Positions 38,471-51,315 of a stretch of 64,000 nucleotides of DNA are shown here, one piece after another. Made by a program: the position numbers and the translations under genes. The stretch is from Casuarius casuarius. Lineage: Eukaryota > Chordata > Aves > Casuariiformes > Casuariidae. How positions within the stretch are numbered: the stretch's first letter is position 1; each line of letters starts with the position of its first letter. The notes under the pieces were generated by a model. It was not told where the DNA came from, did no database searches, and was given only the letters and a program-made list of their open reading frames with translations. Location of the stretch: NCBI GenBank assembly GCA_003342895.1, contig PTFA01000160.1, forward strand, positions 2,255,592 through 2,319,591, written 5' to 3'.

Positions 38471-39077
38471 CTGTTTCATTCAGCAACAAAATCAATATCC
38501 GTCTTTCCATCAACTAGGAAAAGATAAATGAAGTTGCATTCAGACAGAAGGCTGTATTCTCACACTTCACACACACAAACACAGATCAGAGTTTGGGGGT
38601 TTTTTTTTAATCTCTACAGAGGCAGAAGATCTCTCTCCTTCTTTTAATTTTCTGCACAACATGGTTTCGTGTTTGTGGATAATGTAACCTAAATATACAA
38701 TAAAGCTATTATTTTCTTACTATTTTTCAGTTTCTTTATAGGTAAAAACTACAGATGCAGCTATTTTCTGGTCTAATCTGTCAAATACATTCAGAGAGCA
38801 GAAATAAAGCAGCAAATAATCAAGAATTACTGAATAACAGCATTCCAAATAAAATGGTACACTGCAGAGTTTCATACTGGTGCAGCTAAAAAATCCGAGC
38901 TTTGGTTAAAGAACAGGGTTGAAAGAATTACGATTCTCCCCTTATTTGGAAAAATCTGTGCATTTGTAGCCCATCTGTACAATGGTGATTTTGACCTCTG
39001 GGCTGGACAATGAGATGAAACTTAAGAAAAAGTGATAGATTAAAAGAGAAACCTCAGAAAGGACTTAAAATACTTAC

Positions 39078-39180
39078 CAATAAACATTGCTGCAGCATCT
39101 CTCATCACTACGTCTGGACCTTGAAGACAGTCTAGGGCCTGTGACAGGAACTGGGAGGTATGATTATAGTTATTTTGCAG
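39078..39180 (-). CDS. MROH-like exon (MRDAAAMFIG)
   Basis: A 103 bp exon with acceptor CTTTCTTTTCTTTTTCTAG and donor TTTATTG|GTAAGT, both strong. The peptide LQNNYNHTSQFLSQALDCLQ continues into VVMRDAAAMFIG, matching the MROH1 stretch with VRAAAPLFTG near the C-terminus. The next exon would lie below 39 kb and was not found. Confidence 0.68.
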
Positions 39181-42100
39181 CTAGAAAAAGAAAAGAAAGA
39201 TGAAACGTGCAATGTGAATGGCATGATCACTGCATGTCTGAGAGCATAGGAAATTGAAATGGTATGGTTAAGATCAGGAAATGCATGGAAGATGCCACAT
39301 TAGCCTCTGTCAGAACTTACCTTCTCATTCCGCGAGATTTAATTTCTATATAAAAATGAAGGGTCTAAACCCTCAAAGTCTACAAAGAGGAAGGAATTGC
39401 AATCACCCTCATGCTACCAGCTCTTTTATTATTATATCATACAAGCAAACTACAGAGTTACCCTACTGTGCTTTCTAAGACAAATGGTATGGCCTCCATG
39501 ATGTTCCATACCAGCTTGTGGATTGCTGTTTTACGTTATGTCACTTTGTGAACAGCGCACAATGGAAGAGAGTTAACTTGCATTTCTGCAGAAACAAAAT
39601 GTGATGAATAAATTAGGTAATCTCTTTCTCTGATTTCTCAGAGTTTTCCTGTGATCTTCCTTTTTTCCAAATAAGAAACATAACCTGGGCAGGAACTCAA
39701 CAAAGACTTTTAGGAACTCAAGTAAGACAGAATAGGTTATTTACAATGGCCAACATGGAAAAGGCCAAAGTGAGCAGAAGCTAATGTCAGCTTACACTTA
39801 CTGTATGGGCAATTACAGACATACACAAGGACACTGTTGTTGGCGTGCACTCCAAATATTTGGACTGAATTGACTGTGCACCTGCTGAAGTAACCAGCTC
39901 TTTGAAAACAGGCAACCAAGCCTCCTCCAAAACAGAGCCCTTTCCTTCCACATTATCCCCTGGTGTCCGTGGCAAAGGGCTACACCACAGAGAAGTACAA
40001 AGGAGGTGATTCGCACAGCGTCCCACAAGGAGTCAGAGAACACAAATAAAGCAACTTCAGCATCTACCATTAGCACAGAATCATAATCATCCAGAAGACA
40101 GAAGAGCAGAGGGACAATGCTGTTGATGACTTCTGTCTGCATAGTCTTTTTTTCTGTATTCTTTATCCTACACATCAGCTATCCAAAAAGAGAAATAATA
40201 ACTGTTTGAATATTCTCCTCTCCTGGGAATGATACACAGGGAAGACCAAAACCTGTTGAATGCCATATCAGATCACAGGACAGAACAAATCTGCAGAGTA
40301 AGTCCATTTATTTGCTGACACAATTTTACCACAGCTGATCAGAGCTCAGGAACTTCCACAGGCCACCCACTCAACACAAGAAGCAAGGATTCTTGTTCTG
40401 GGGAATCTCTCCTCAGATTAAATGGCAGCAAAAATAGGTGCAGTTGAAAGCAGCAGCAGAGAGGGGACAGAGTGGATGAGCCATCCTATTGCAAGTATTT
40501 CCTGGAAGATGTGTGGCAGTATAAGTAAAGAGGCAGCCCAAACGAGAGAATTGCATAGGAGACACAGAAAGCAAAGAAGGTACAAGTATTTGCTCTGGAT
40601 TCTAAGTCCTACATCACCAAAGAACGGGTGAACGTTGACAAGGATGTCAACTGAGATGGGACCAATGTCCTGCCTATGCACAGCTGATGCTGAGTAAATT
40701 GAAGTGGGACCTGTTTATGGAGCACTTTTCAGAAAAAAGAAGAGTCAAACCTCAGAGAAGAGGAGTTGAGAATACCAAGCTCTCGTGGCAAACCACCACC
40801 TCTCCCAATTCAAAGTGAGCCCAGAAGAACAAGCCACTGAGCTCTGCACTTACACTTTTTTCATTCTCTATAGCAAACGCTGCCACTAACTGGCAATAAA
40901 TCTGCCGAAATGGACATGATGGTTCCCATCCCTCCCCAGCCTACGCTGAGGGACGTGCCTAATGTCCACAAGCGCCTTTTAACAAGTTATTCTCACCTCA
41001 GCAAAAAAGATACCTGCAATAATTCTCATCTGTTGATCATTTTCATTCATGAGGATGACATCTGTTTCTTTAAAAAGACCATGTACTGATAACACAAACT
41101 ATACAATTCACTGCAGACCAAAGCAGAAAGCAGCTGTACTGCAATTAGAATTTTACTGTTTAGCACAAGCCACTGTGTCTAAGGAAAAATATCTAAAGAG
41201 TTCCCTATCTGTCTATTTGGATGGCAAGCATTTAAAGCCATTTTCATAAGTGCCTACTTTTACATGTTACACAAGCCTGAAGAAGGCAAGACAGTGCTTT
41301 CAGGAAGGTACCATCTGAAAGAAAATATTAGCAAACAGAAATATCCCTTCCATGATCTCACCTGTAAAGCATATTTACCATAGTAATATGGGAACTACCT
41401 GCAAATAGAAGGACTGGATTTCAGCTGATGTTCTGCTATGGCTCAATTCTTATTTATCCCCTTCTTTTTCCTAAGTTCTTACTTATCCTCTGTAACAGAA
41501 ATTCAAACAAGTTTTTTCCTGTTTTCTTTTGTTATCATTCTCATTCCTTTAGAAATGATTAAATTTAAGTGACACCTAATATGATTTGACTCAGATAACA
41601 CACCAAGCTGCTTGTAGGGCTGAGAAGAGAAATTAAATCTCACTCTTAATACTCTACATTTTCCACTGGGCCTCTCCTAAGTAATGAGACCATGTATTGC
41701 TGGGTTTTTTTCAGCTGTTGCCCACAGCTTGCATTTCTTCCTTCAGGCAAAGGACGACACTGCTTTAGATGCACAAGATGTAACAACTCCATTCCTGCAC
41801 AGTTACAACATGCTGAGAGCTCTGAGGGTTTTTGTCAAAGAAACAAACCCAGCTTCATCAGGAAAATTCATTGGTCATGAAGTCCAGCCATTCTGCATTC
41901 ATTATAATTTGCAGAAATCAGAGTAGCCTCCATGAGAAAAGCCTCTTACACAAGGACGAGCTCAAAGGAAATGGAGATATTTTCCACTTGTAAATGGAGA
42001 GAGCTTTCTGTGTCTTTACATACACTCCTGCTCCACCGCAGTGTAGAAACATCATTTCCACACTATGGTGCCAAATACTGTGGAACATAATTAGTTCTAC

Positions 42101-43845
42101 TACTACATGCCCTAGGGGGACTAAACTCCTCCAAGAGCTAACGAAAAAAAAAGAGAAATGAGGGAAAGAATTATCAGCTCAAGTTCACAGCAAATCTCTC
42201 TGAGACAAGATGTCTGTACAGCCTGGTGCTGCACCATCATTTTTTGGCACTTGCTTTTTTTTGGCTCTCCTGTCCTTTTTGAATGATAGACCCTGTTTTG
42301 GCCTCAGTACAGTCACCTCCCAGGCAAGTGCAATGATCATGAGAGATTCAGCAGATGATTCATGATACTACTATAATACCATCTTGTAGGAGAGGACATT
42401 CTCTCCTCTTCAGTCCAACAGACCTTCATTGTCCAACCTTAACTGCTCTCACAGAGCACTGCAGTGTAGAAAGGAAAGTATGTCCATCAGCTAGATACTT
42501 AGCTGCCAGCATTCAGCCTAGCTTTACTTGTCTTCTGCAGAGCTAACTCCATCTAATGAACTCCAACATGTAGAAGGGTATGCACAAAAACCCCATTCTG
42601 CCAGGCTTCAGATTGCTCACATCAAAACAAAGCTGCTCCGACACGAATTTCAGTTGATGTGCAGTTGTGCTCCCTGCCCTCTCACAATCATGGTCTGCTT
42701 TTAAGACTAGCCACAGCTCCACAAACTGTATGGATAACAGAAGAACTCTCAGTAAGACAGTAACACAGAGGAGTGATGTCTAAAACAATATGAATTACAC
42801 TATCCTCACCTCAATGCAAACTACATTGACTGTATTCAGGCTGTGCTGCTATAGATTTAAATCTCACGTATACTTCTGACTGTACACGCCAGCTTGTCTG
42901 AGAGAATATAGTACAGCCCTTAGCCCCACCTCTGTGCATGATTTCCCCATCCATCCTCCTCTATGCCACCCTGCATACCTCCAGAGTGTTTTGAAGCTCC
43001 TTATAACTTGGGCTTTTGAACAGAAAACCTTGTAGCATCTCACTGAGTACCTTCAAAGTCTGAAGGTATTCATTCTGAATTACAGGAAAAATCAGAGGAA
43101 GAATCCCATAGTCCAAACCTAGCTGCTACCTAGTCGAACAGATGATTAGCTGCGAAGCAGGCAAGGACACTGTCCAAATCTGATATGAAACTCTCTGGTT
43201 CAGATGATCCCTCTCCCTACCAATCCAGGTGAACTGCTAGCTGGCTGCTCCTTTGGCCGTTATAAAATCTCATCAGAAAGCCTGAGTAATAGCTGAAGAG
43301 TATCAGTGCTCCTGAGATTGTTGCTGAGTCATACCCAAGAGGAGAGGAAAGGACTCACTAATTATGTCTGAAAAACTAGCCTCCAGTGGGACAATAATCA
43401 ACTCCTGCAGTCTCCTTCCAGATGCAACAGATCAGCATTTTGGGTCCAGATTCTCCAAAGAGGTCAGGTTCTACATATCTACAATAAATGTTCACATTCC
43501 CCATGCAACCATCAGCAGTTTTGACGAAGAACACAGGAGAGCATCATCGCTGCTCAATGTCCAGAAAGCACCACTTCTTTTAGTGCTGAAGTCTTTTGAG
43601 CTTCTGACCCCCAGTGGCTGCAGTCAGGAAGATGACTCTCTTCCCCATGGGGCCAAAGACTTCTAGAATGGAGAAGTGAATGTTTCAGTGCTTTACATCT
43701 CCATCAGGGTACCTCCAGAGTATTCCCAGCATTACCGTGGCAACAAGGGTACCCCAAGCTTGTTCTTGTAAGGCAGCTAGTGAGGTCAGAGAGAATGCAC
43801 TGGAGAAGCTCTGATTTGTCTTTTATGGTGAGTAGCTTTAACTGA
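39078..43845 (-). CDS. MROH-like (Maestro HEAT-like repeat) gene, C-terminal half
   Basis: Six exons on the minus strand align in the right order with the second half of MROH1-type proteins, which are large cytoplasmic alpha-helical HEAT-repeat proteins of poorly defined function. In order from the 5' side they carry a KDKSELLQ helix, EYLQTLKVLSEMLQ, ENDQQMRIIAGIFFAE, VNVHPFFGD, a VINSIVPLLFCLLDD helix and MRDAAAMFIG. These correspond to MROH1 segments such as RKAELVAQMM, LYLETLHALEDLL, ENQRVTTTAFLAE, IRIRPFFDSE, VVGGLAPLLLHLQD and VRAAAPLFTG. Exons for the rest of the protein were not found with confidence: several expected segments between 41.1 and 43.0 kb, the N-terminal half beyond 43.8 kb, and the terminus below 39 kb. 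Sequence divergence is high, so this may be a fast-evolving family member or a decaying gene. No frame break occurs in the six exons. Confidence 0.65.
40017..40178 (-). CDS. MROH-like exon (VINSIVPLLFCLLDD)
   Basis: The acceptor is CTTTTTGGATAG. The peptide includes EVINSIVPLLFCLLDDYDSV, followed by a helix ending SLW, like the MROH block VVGGLAPLLLHLQD. The donor is uncertain. GCT|GTGCGA gives an exon of 54 codons, but a donor a few bases earlier is equally possible. Confidence 0.55.
40540..40650 (-). CDS. MROH-like exon (VNVHPFFGD)
   Basis: The acceptor is TGGTCCCATCTCAG with the exon's first base at 40650. The peptide DILVNVHPFFGDVGLRIQ corresponds to the MROH IRIRPFF helix. No strong donor is visible, so the left boundary is approximate. 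An early donor GGTGAT|GTAGGA near 40614 is possible. Confidence 0.45.
40997..41085 (-). CDS. MROH-like exon (ENDQQMRIIAGIFFAE)
   Basis: An 89 bp exon with acceptor GTGTTATCAG and donor GCTGAG|GTGAGA. The ENDQQMRIIAGIFFAE end matches ENQRVTTTAFLAE of MROH1 residue for residue at the key positions, and is the most recognisable signature of the family here. Confidence 0.62.
42979..43074 (-). CDS. MROH-like exon (EYLQTLKVLSEML)
   Basis: A 96 bp phase-0 exon with acceptor TTTTTCCTGTAATTCAG and donor CTGGAG|GTATGC. It encodes 32 residues, NEYLQTLKVLSEMLQGFLFK and then a segment ending LQNTLE. This mirrors the MROH1 helix pair LYLETLHALEDLLTSLLQ ending LQIMIE, including spacing. Confidence 0.65.
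43736..43845 (-). CDS. MROH-like exon (KDKSELLQ helix)
   Basis: The acceptor is a poly-T tract ending TTTTTTCAG, with an alternative CAG 4 bp further in; the donor is CACG|GTAATG. The peptide LTIKDKSELLQCILSDLT matches the MROH1 segment with F-x-x-KAELV. The exact right edge is 43845 or 43841. Confidence 0.5.
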
Positions 43846-46800
43846 CTGAAAAAAGAGAGAAGTACATGTTCAGTTTTGCAGAGCTGAGGTGAAGCTAAAT
43901 TTGTCAGACAAGTAAGTTTACTCAGTTTGTCAAACCAAGTAAAAGAGGTACGCTTCTGTGAGAGGTACCTGGGGGACACAGGGTCAAAGGTTAAACACTG
44001 GAAGAAGAGGGGACAAATGAGAGGTCTGTGCAGAGATGTCATACCTCAGGGCTCTGATTTACAGCATCACTTCCTGCCACGCTGTTGTGGATAGCAAAAC
44101 CCACAGCTCCTGGGAGATGATCTCCTATAAATAGTAAAGGAGACCCACATAAGCTATCAGCACTCACTGCAATCCTCACCCTCCCCAGCTCATGGGGAGT
44201 CAAGTTCTGACTGCTCCTGCTTCTTCCTCAGAGGCATCTCCTTTAACACTGGTGAGTAGCATTACTTGCTTTCAGGCCCACCACCAATTCCTGCCTCTGC
44301 TGCAGCATAAACTTCTTTGGATTGCATCTCTTGGTGACAGCCTTCAGGAGCAGCTCAAAAGACTTCAGCAAACCTTGCTTTAATAGTGTATTCTAAACCC
44401 TCCTCAAGAACAGGAATTTAAGGTCAAACTTTAATGCAGAAGGGACTCCCAACTAAATAGAAAGTTCAGTTACATCACCAATGTATTTAGGTTTCAGGAA
44501 TTTTATTAAAATCAGTAGAAGCGAATTAGACTTGTTTGCTTAATTTGGATAGAACTGTATGTGAATAATTTAATCTCAGACATAGAAAACATCTTTTTTT
44601 ATTAACTAGGGCATAAGCTAGCTAACTTTATGATGTGCTACAACTGGATTATTTTCAAACTAATGAAGTTGTATTGATATTGTTATCTGGTAAGATACTT
44701 TCTGAAGTCAAGCTGTTCTGACTTCACATTGTGATACCTTCTAGTCAGATTCAAGAAAGACAGCATTATAAGGCCTGAAAATAGGAAGAAATCAATGCAA
44801 GTAAGCAATTTTTTAACCAACAAAATAAAGAAATCTCAGTTTAATACAGGGTCTGTTAGTGAATACATAAGCTAGCATATCTAGAGATTAAAATGATTTT
44901 TAAGACTGTTCTTTGAAGCTGCTTTCCCAAGATAACATTCATCCTAAGTCTCCCAACCAGACTAACAGAGACACTGAAAAAAACAAGCAGCAACTGTACT
45001 GTCATCCATAATCCAAGTTTGTATTTTATTATTTTAAGCTTTTCTTTTTAACTGTGTTTCTAGTTTTGTAATTATAATGTTAACCCACCATTTTGCAAGA
45101 ATAAAGTCTGATATTTTCATTTTAAGTTTGCCTAGCATTTAAAGCAAATTCAAGTAACTTGGCAAACGTCAGAAATATCATTTCTTTTTCAACAATAAGT
45201 CTGAATGAAGTGATATTGCAGACAATTCCTTAGAGTTATCTGCAGCCCAAGAAGCATTCAGAATCTTAAGAGCTGGAGTACGTATCCTGCCAAAACCATT
45301 CTGGGTCTATAACATCTACTGCCAACTCAGAAAGCAATCCTTGCTAACAAGTGCTAGCAGAACTCTCTCTAAAAGGAGAAAAACAACAGAAAGACAATCC
45401 ACAACTTTGTGAGATACCCCAAAGATAAAATTCACACACAGGCATTTATACTAACAAAGTTTGCAATTTTGTGTATTATAATATGTAAAATGTAATTATA
45501 AAGCACTTTTCCTTTCAGGGAATATCAGACATAACAAATTAAATCAAATCCCTCCTTAGAATGTGAATCAAATAAAACCAAGTGCCACTGAAAATTACTT
45601 TCCTGTCGGAACTCATCGGTAATTGCTTGCTGCCTGCTGATTCAACTACTTATCTAGATATAAAGACCTAACAGTATACCATACCAGAGGGCTCCAATGG
45701 AAACAGCCAGTCATGCTGGCAGTGATCTTGCCTGCTGCAGAAAAGGACACGTGGCTGTAACACTGGTGGAGCGTTCAGTTCACCTAACGCAATTTTAAAT
45801 TCAATATAGAGTGCTGAAAGAAAAGACAGAATACACAGTATAACCTTCATTTTCTACAGAGCAATTCCCAGTCCACTCACACAGGAGACCGGCTGATAAT
45901 TCAGGCAAAAATCACAGTACTACAGCAACCAGACTAGCACAGGCATTCAGACAGTCATCAGTTGCCAGGTAACAGCATCCTAACCTTGGGACATATTTTG
46001 CCAATGACATTTTTTGAGGTAGCACAAAGACGTCTAGCTCCATTTAATACTAGAACTTTGTGAACTGAGACTTCTTCATGCAATCCCTCTGGGAGAAAAC
46101 AGATACTACTTCACTAATGACCCAGCTGGATATGAGGCAATATCATAATTTAACAGAGGGATTTTAGAAGGAAAAATACTCATCACTAGCTGAGTCGCAG
46201 TCTAACATTGCACTCAATACGTGTTAAAAATACTGATGGAAGCTGAACTGCGAGATAAAGAAATGAACTGAGAAAGTTATAAGCATTTTTATCTACAACA
46301 AGAAAAAATAAGAAACAGTCCTCTACATACAGAACTGTGTTAGTGTATCACCGGTGCTTCCTCTTTTGATAAGTGCATTTGTAAAACTACTTTTGTGTAA
46401 GAACTTTTTCAGGTGAATGACAATGCAAAGGGATCTCAAAATACCTTCACATTCTTGACTAAAAAGTTTTTATTTTTTAAACCTGCACTTCCGAGCCTTG
46501 TTATGGATGTTCCTCATTTACATAAAGATGTCTTAACCAAATGTCACTGGATACTGTCAGTAACACTGAAGTTTACCCTTTTTCCCAATACACACTGCAA
46601 GATCACAATGCAAATGAAAGACATCCAACAGCCAACCTAGCTTGACCAATTCTTCATACTGCCATACTTTACTTAACAGAAATGGCAGCCTTGCCCATGA
46701 CAGAGGGCACCCTTTCTGTACCCAGAATGTAACATGACTATTCTACCTGACGAAGTTCTGCGCAAGACTTCTCCCGGGCAGTTAGTGTGTTTCAAAGTTC

Positions 46801-49800
46801 TCCAGCACCCCGAAGGTATCTCCAGATGCCAAAGAGGCTACAAGGCCTACTACAAAAGGAATAACCTGGAAATAACTGTGGCTTTATTAAACCATGTCAT
46901 TCTCCAACATATTTAATGAATGCATGTGTGAGAAGGAAGGCTGCAACACAGATGGGCAGAAAGCCCTAGTTTTATATTCCCCATCCTTTCACTGTTTCAT
47001 TTGAAAGATTTTCTCTTTTGTTATCTCAATCTCTCAAATAAGCCACTTCACCAAAACACAATCCTCACTGGTCCCTTTCCATTCACATCTCCATTCAGTC
47101 TCACCACCTACTTCACTCCACAAATGCCTTTTGTCACCTCAGGATCAGCCAGCCACTGTAGACTTCAAATACACATCTCTGACAAGACTTTGAAGACTTC
47201 TAGTACACTGCAGTAGCTCAGCATAAAACATAGTAGTAGCTTTCCCTCACCTTGCTGTCACCTGATTTGTGCTAAGAAACCTCCAGAAGAAAACAGAGGT
47301 TTTCTGAAATGAGGTTGCAATTATCAGAGGTACGCAGGATGGCTCCAAAATATTGGTAAAGAGAAGTCTTTGAGAAGAGAAAATGAAGTTATCGACACAA
47401 AATCATATGCACTGGAGCCAACAGGTACAGGCAAACAGGGAAATGCCTCAGGCATAGCCATCTCATCTTGGATTAAGGAACTGTACACTGCTCTGGATTT
47501 CACCAGAGAAAGTCTGAGGTAGGGAAAAGGAATACCAGGTTACAGATGTAGGATACTGAGGAGATAAGGACTTAGATTCAGGAAAACTGGGCAAAAGAAA
47601 TCAGTGAATTCATTTAACAAGGGCAAGCATTTTCAATTCCATACTTACGTAAGAGAGAAGCGTATACAGATTTGACAGATAATATGGGTTACAGAAAGGT
47701 GCACAGGCATTGGGTAGTGCTTAGGTTAATCTATTCGCATTCATCAATCAAAACACTTGGATGCACCACCAGAGGGCTGTGTCCTGTCCCTAAAGAGCCC
47801 TATCTCCACTGCCACAGAGGGCGTAACACAAGTCAGTAATACAACACTACAAATCATAACTGCATCTCAGCGTTGCAGGGTATCACAGAAGGCCAACGAG
47901 AGCAGAGCAAATCCCAGAAACACAGTTAACAAATATTGGAAACTTTCGTCCTAACTCTTCCCTCATAATGAGCAGAAATGGAAACAGCAAGGTTACTATT
48001 TTCTCAAGTTATTAACTTAGGTTTCTCATAAAAGCATGTCAATTCTCCACCCTCACCTTCTCTGATACAAAGTTGGATACAACAGTACACCATGTGAAGC
48101 TTAAGGATAATCTTTTCTGATCATAGCATGAAAGGATAGAAAAGAGCTGAACAAAAGGAAAGACAGTTTAGCAGTAGAAATTTAGGGGAAAGTTGCCAGC
48201 AAACCCTGCATCAACAATGCAATATGCTAGTCATGAAAACTAATCAGAACGCAGACAGGCAAATCACACTATGAGATTTCAGTTTCTTCAAATTTCTTTA
48301 TAGGATTCTGGACGAATTCAGTGCTCCGCTGACATTCTGCTACCTCCTATGACTGGCCATGTTGTACTCTGTGCATGCACAGCAAAATGGATCAGCAACA
48401 CATTATGGACAATCCAATTTGAGAAGAAAAGGAGTAAATAAATTATCTTCTCTGAAAACTCATTTTAAAATTGGTCATAATCTCTCATGTATGTCATTTT
48501 TGTAATTGCACCCTTGGGTACTGAGCAACATCCTTGTCCTTCAACAGCTGCCAACAGAACTGGCAGACTAATCAGCTGGACAGGGTAAAAACAGTCACAA
48601 TTGTCCTCAGATGTCACATACAACACAAGTGACCTAGTCATACCCAAAAAACACTCTTCCAGTCAGAAAGATGAAGGGTTTGAATCCAAAAGGAACACAT
48701 GGGAGCAGCTGATTTTCTCAGAAGGAAAGAAACAGGCCTCCTTCCTAGCAGAGAGCCTTCCTTCCAAACTTCCATCTGCTGTATGTCAAAAGGCCCTTGG
48801 CTGAAATGAATCCCACAGAGGTCTTACAGAAATAACCACTTACCTGAAACACATCATCATACTTCTCTCCTAGATGAAGTGGTAGTGAGGGCAGGCTGTT
48901 GATGGCTGCATCTGTGCAGTGTCTTTGTCTACAACCTTCTGTAGATCTTTCACCCCACACATTAGATTTCCGATATAAGAAATAGCATATGAGCAGGCTT
49001 TGTCTTTCCATGGAGATGACACGTGGGGCCACACAGGAACAATAGCCCTAATGAACAGGGACAGTAAATCAGCCATTTGTTCGCAGATTAGGCTTGAGAA
49101 AGCCATAGAGACAGTCAAAGAACTACAAATACGTGGGTTATAAACATAATCCGATCATGTTCAGTACCAATGAGAATTAAGAATTTGCTCCCACTTCCAC
49201 CATCTCTTTTGGGCACTTCCTCAGATAATTTCGGGGAAGTTTTGGGCTTGACATTCTCAGACAAGATGGCAGAAGGATCAGAAGTTACATCCTTGAGTAA
49301 TGCTAAAAAGAGTTTCAACTGTGAAGAGTCAAAATGGGGGACTCTACAGAACCATAGTATATGGTGATCGCCACATAAATGGCTTAGTATGGGAATCAAA
49401 CAGACGAAGGATTATGGAGTGAGCAGCATCTTTCATGCCAAACAAGATGAGTTGCGTACATGCTTTGTTCTCTCTCACCACCATTCCTATCTACCATTTG
49501 GTTCTCTTGGCATGGGTTCTGCCTAAAGAGCTCCTAGCTCAGTGCCTGCGAAGCCTTACCTCTCAGGCTCCCTGCAGAAGTCTTTGAAGCTCAGGGAGAA
49601 AGCTTTAAAGAAAAGGATTCACACATACCCTTGTTTCTCTTTGCCTTTCTTACTCATACTAAAGCGCTCAGTGCACTGGACAGAGCTAGCTCAATGTTTT
49701 TAGAATTAGGTTTCCGCTCTACTGACTTTTCCAAGAAACCCATCTTCTTGTTACAGAAGAATAACCAACCTATCAAATTGCCAACCAAACTGGAAGACTA

Positions 49801-51109
49801 CTGGTCAAGTTACAGCAATATTAATGGCACACTACACAACCTCAAGGCACATAAGAAATTTACTCACATGCAGGTGAATATATCAATACAAACACAGCCA
49901 GTGAGACTAGCTGCCTAGAGTTCAGAATTTCAAAATATTTAGGATTTCTATGCCACAGGAAACTGGACAAAAACACTTTCCATTAAAGTTTCTTATTTCT
50001 TTTGTTTAGAGTCACAAAATCAGTTTTGCATTTGAGTAGTCCCACAACAGCCCTCATTACTTGACTCAGTGTGCAGTAAAAAGGCAGTCAAGCAACTAAA
50101 GTGTAATTTAGAACAGATTCATGATAGCTTAATGCAGCACTGCAGTTGAACCAGGCAGTCCCACCTGTTGCACTTGCTTATTCCCATCCCTGTGAGCCTT
50201 CTCTTCCTCCGCCCTCTTTTGTGCTGGTATAAACACTTGTGTGTCCCATAGTGAACTACACCAGGGAACTGACCCAAATTAAAGGTTCGAACAAATCTAG
50301 AAAAGGAAGAGGGGGGAGGCATTTTAATTCCAGTCCTGCTTTAAAGCAGCTTTGAAAAAATAGCATTAAGCAGAGCCTTGGGAATTTGACCCAAGGCTCC
50401 CCCAAACGACCTCCTTCAGTGCCAGTGATAGTACCAGAACCTGCAGGCATAGCTTTTCTACTGGCAAAGCCAGTGTAAACAACTTCTGCAGACATCCAGC
50501 CCCAGTGCTTATTTCTAATCCGGTGTTGCAGTTCTACATTCCCTCTTATCTATAACACAGGCATGTTCCGGGGATCATGCAAACAGATCAGCAAAAAAGC
50601 AAAAACAAAAACCCTCCTAAAAAAAAAGAGATTTATAACCTGGATTATTGATGCAGTTTATTGCAAAATCATGCAGAAGTGGAGCATTTTGCAATAAACT
50701 GAAGAGAAGGACAGTTAAGTCTGCTGCAAGAACAGGCACAACTAGGAGGTCAGAAATACATAAGGCATCTGCGCGATGAACTCTGCTCTAGCCAGAACAG
50801 CTGCCTTCTCCCTCTCCCTTTAGGGCCAAGGTGGGCTCTACCTTCCCAACACTGCTGAGCTCAGTGCAGTCCAGGAGATACAGCACAAAGCCCCATGTCA
50901 CTCTTTGGCAAACATCTGCCAAGGACTCCATGTCGTGCATTCCCTCCGACCCCACCATCCTGCCCTGAAATCCCCCAGCTACCCCTCCTCAGCCCACTCC
51001 CTTCTCCTTAGCCCCAGCCACATCTCATCAGCCCCAGCAACACACCTGCCCTGCACCTGCCTCAAAACACTCAAGCCCCTTCCAGCTACAGACCATAGCA
51101 CATCGCTGG
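43846..51109. other. Interval between the MROH-like exons and the LAS1L promoter
   Basis: Expected to carry the N-terminal exons of the MROH-like gene on the minus strand. One good donor is seen on the minus strand at 48846 (GTTTCAG|GTAAGT) after an open frame ending LGEKYDDVFQ. Near 49.2 kb a minus-strand frame reads SSQLKLFLALLKDVTSDPSA. Neither is recognisable enough to call an exon. Confidence 0.35.
50654..50701. repeat. Perfect 16 bp inverted repeat (hairpin)
   Basis: CAGTTTATTGCAAAAT (50654-50669) is followed after a 16 nt loop by its exact reverse complement (50686-50701). The transcript of either strand could form a 16 bp stem. I do not recognise it as a known microRNA or transposon end. 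Confidence 0.85.
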
Positions 51110-51315
51110 AGGAGGCCCCGCGCCTGGACATGAGTCCTAGCGCCCACCCGCACCCCGACACGGCCGGAGGGCGCCAACGCGCAGCGACACGGGCCACGGC
51201 CCGCCAGCGACACGCCCCCCTCAGAAGCCCCGGATGTTTCCCGCGCCCCGCCCGAGGGCGGAGGAGCGGAAGCCCCGCGCAGTCGCGGCGCGAGACGGGC
51301 GGCGGCCCCGCTCAG

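Larger units (their letters stand above)
32608..39077. other. Interval between the Kv3-like and MROH-like genes
   Basis: Should hold the 5' end of the channel gene and the last exon(s) of the MROH-like gene, both minus strand. Neither could be located. Two old repeats are listed; otherwise nothing is recognised. Confidence 0.5.

Noticed and set aside
41360..41420. Possible 37 bp MROH micro-exon on the minus strand near 41.38 kb, with good acceptor and donor
   Set aside because: The reading that most resembles an MROH helix contains a stop, and the open reading is not recognisable. Too short to call.
43364..43666. 100-codon plus-strand open frame
   Set aside because: Lies between two MROH-like exons on the other strand and has no domain or splice support.
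48846..49100. Minus-strand frame ending in a strong GTAAGT donor
   Set aside because: The donor is good, but the frame matching it is not recognisable and the longer frame in the same place stops before the donor.
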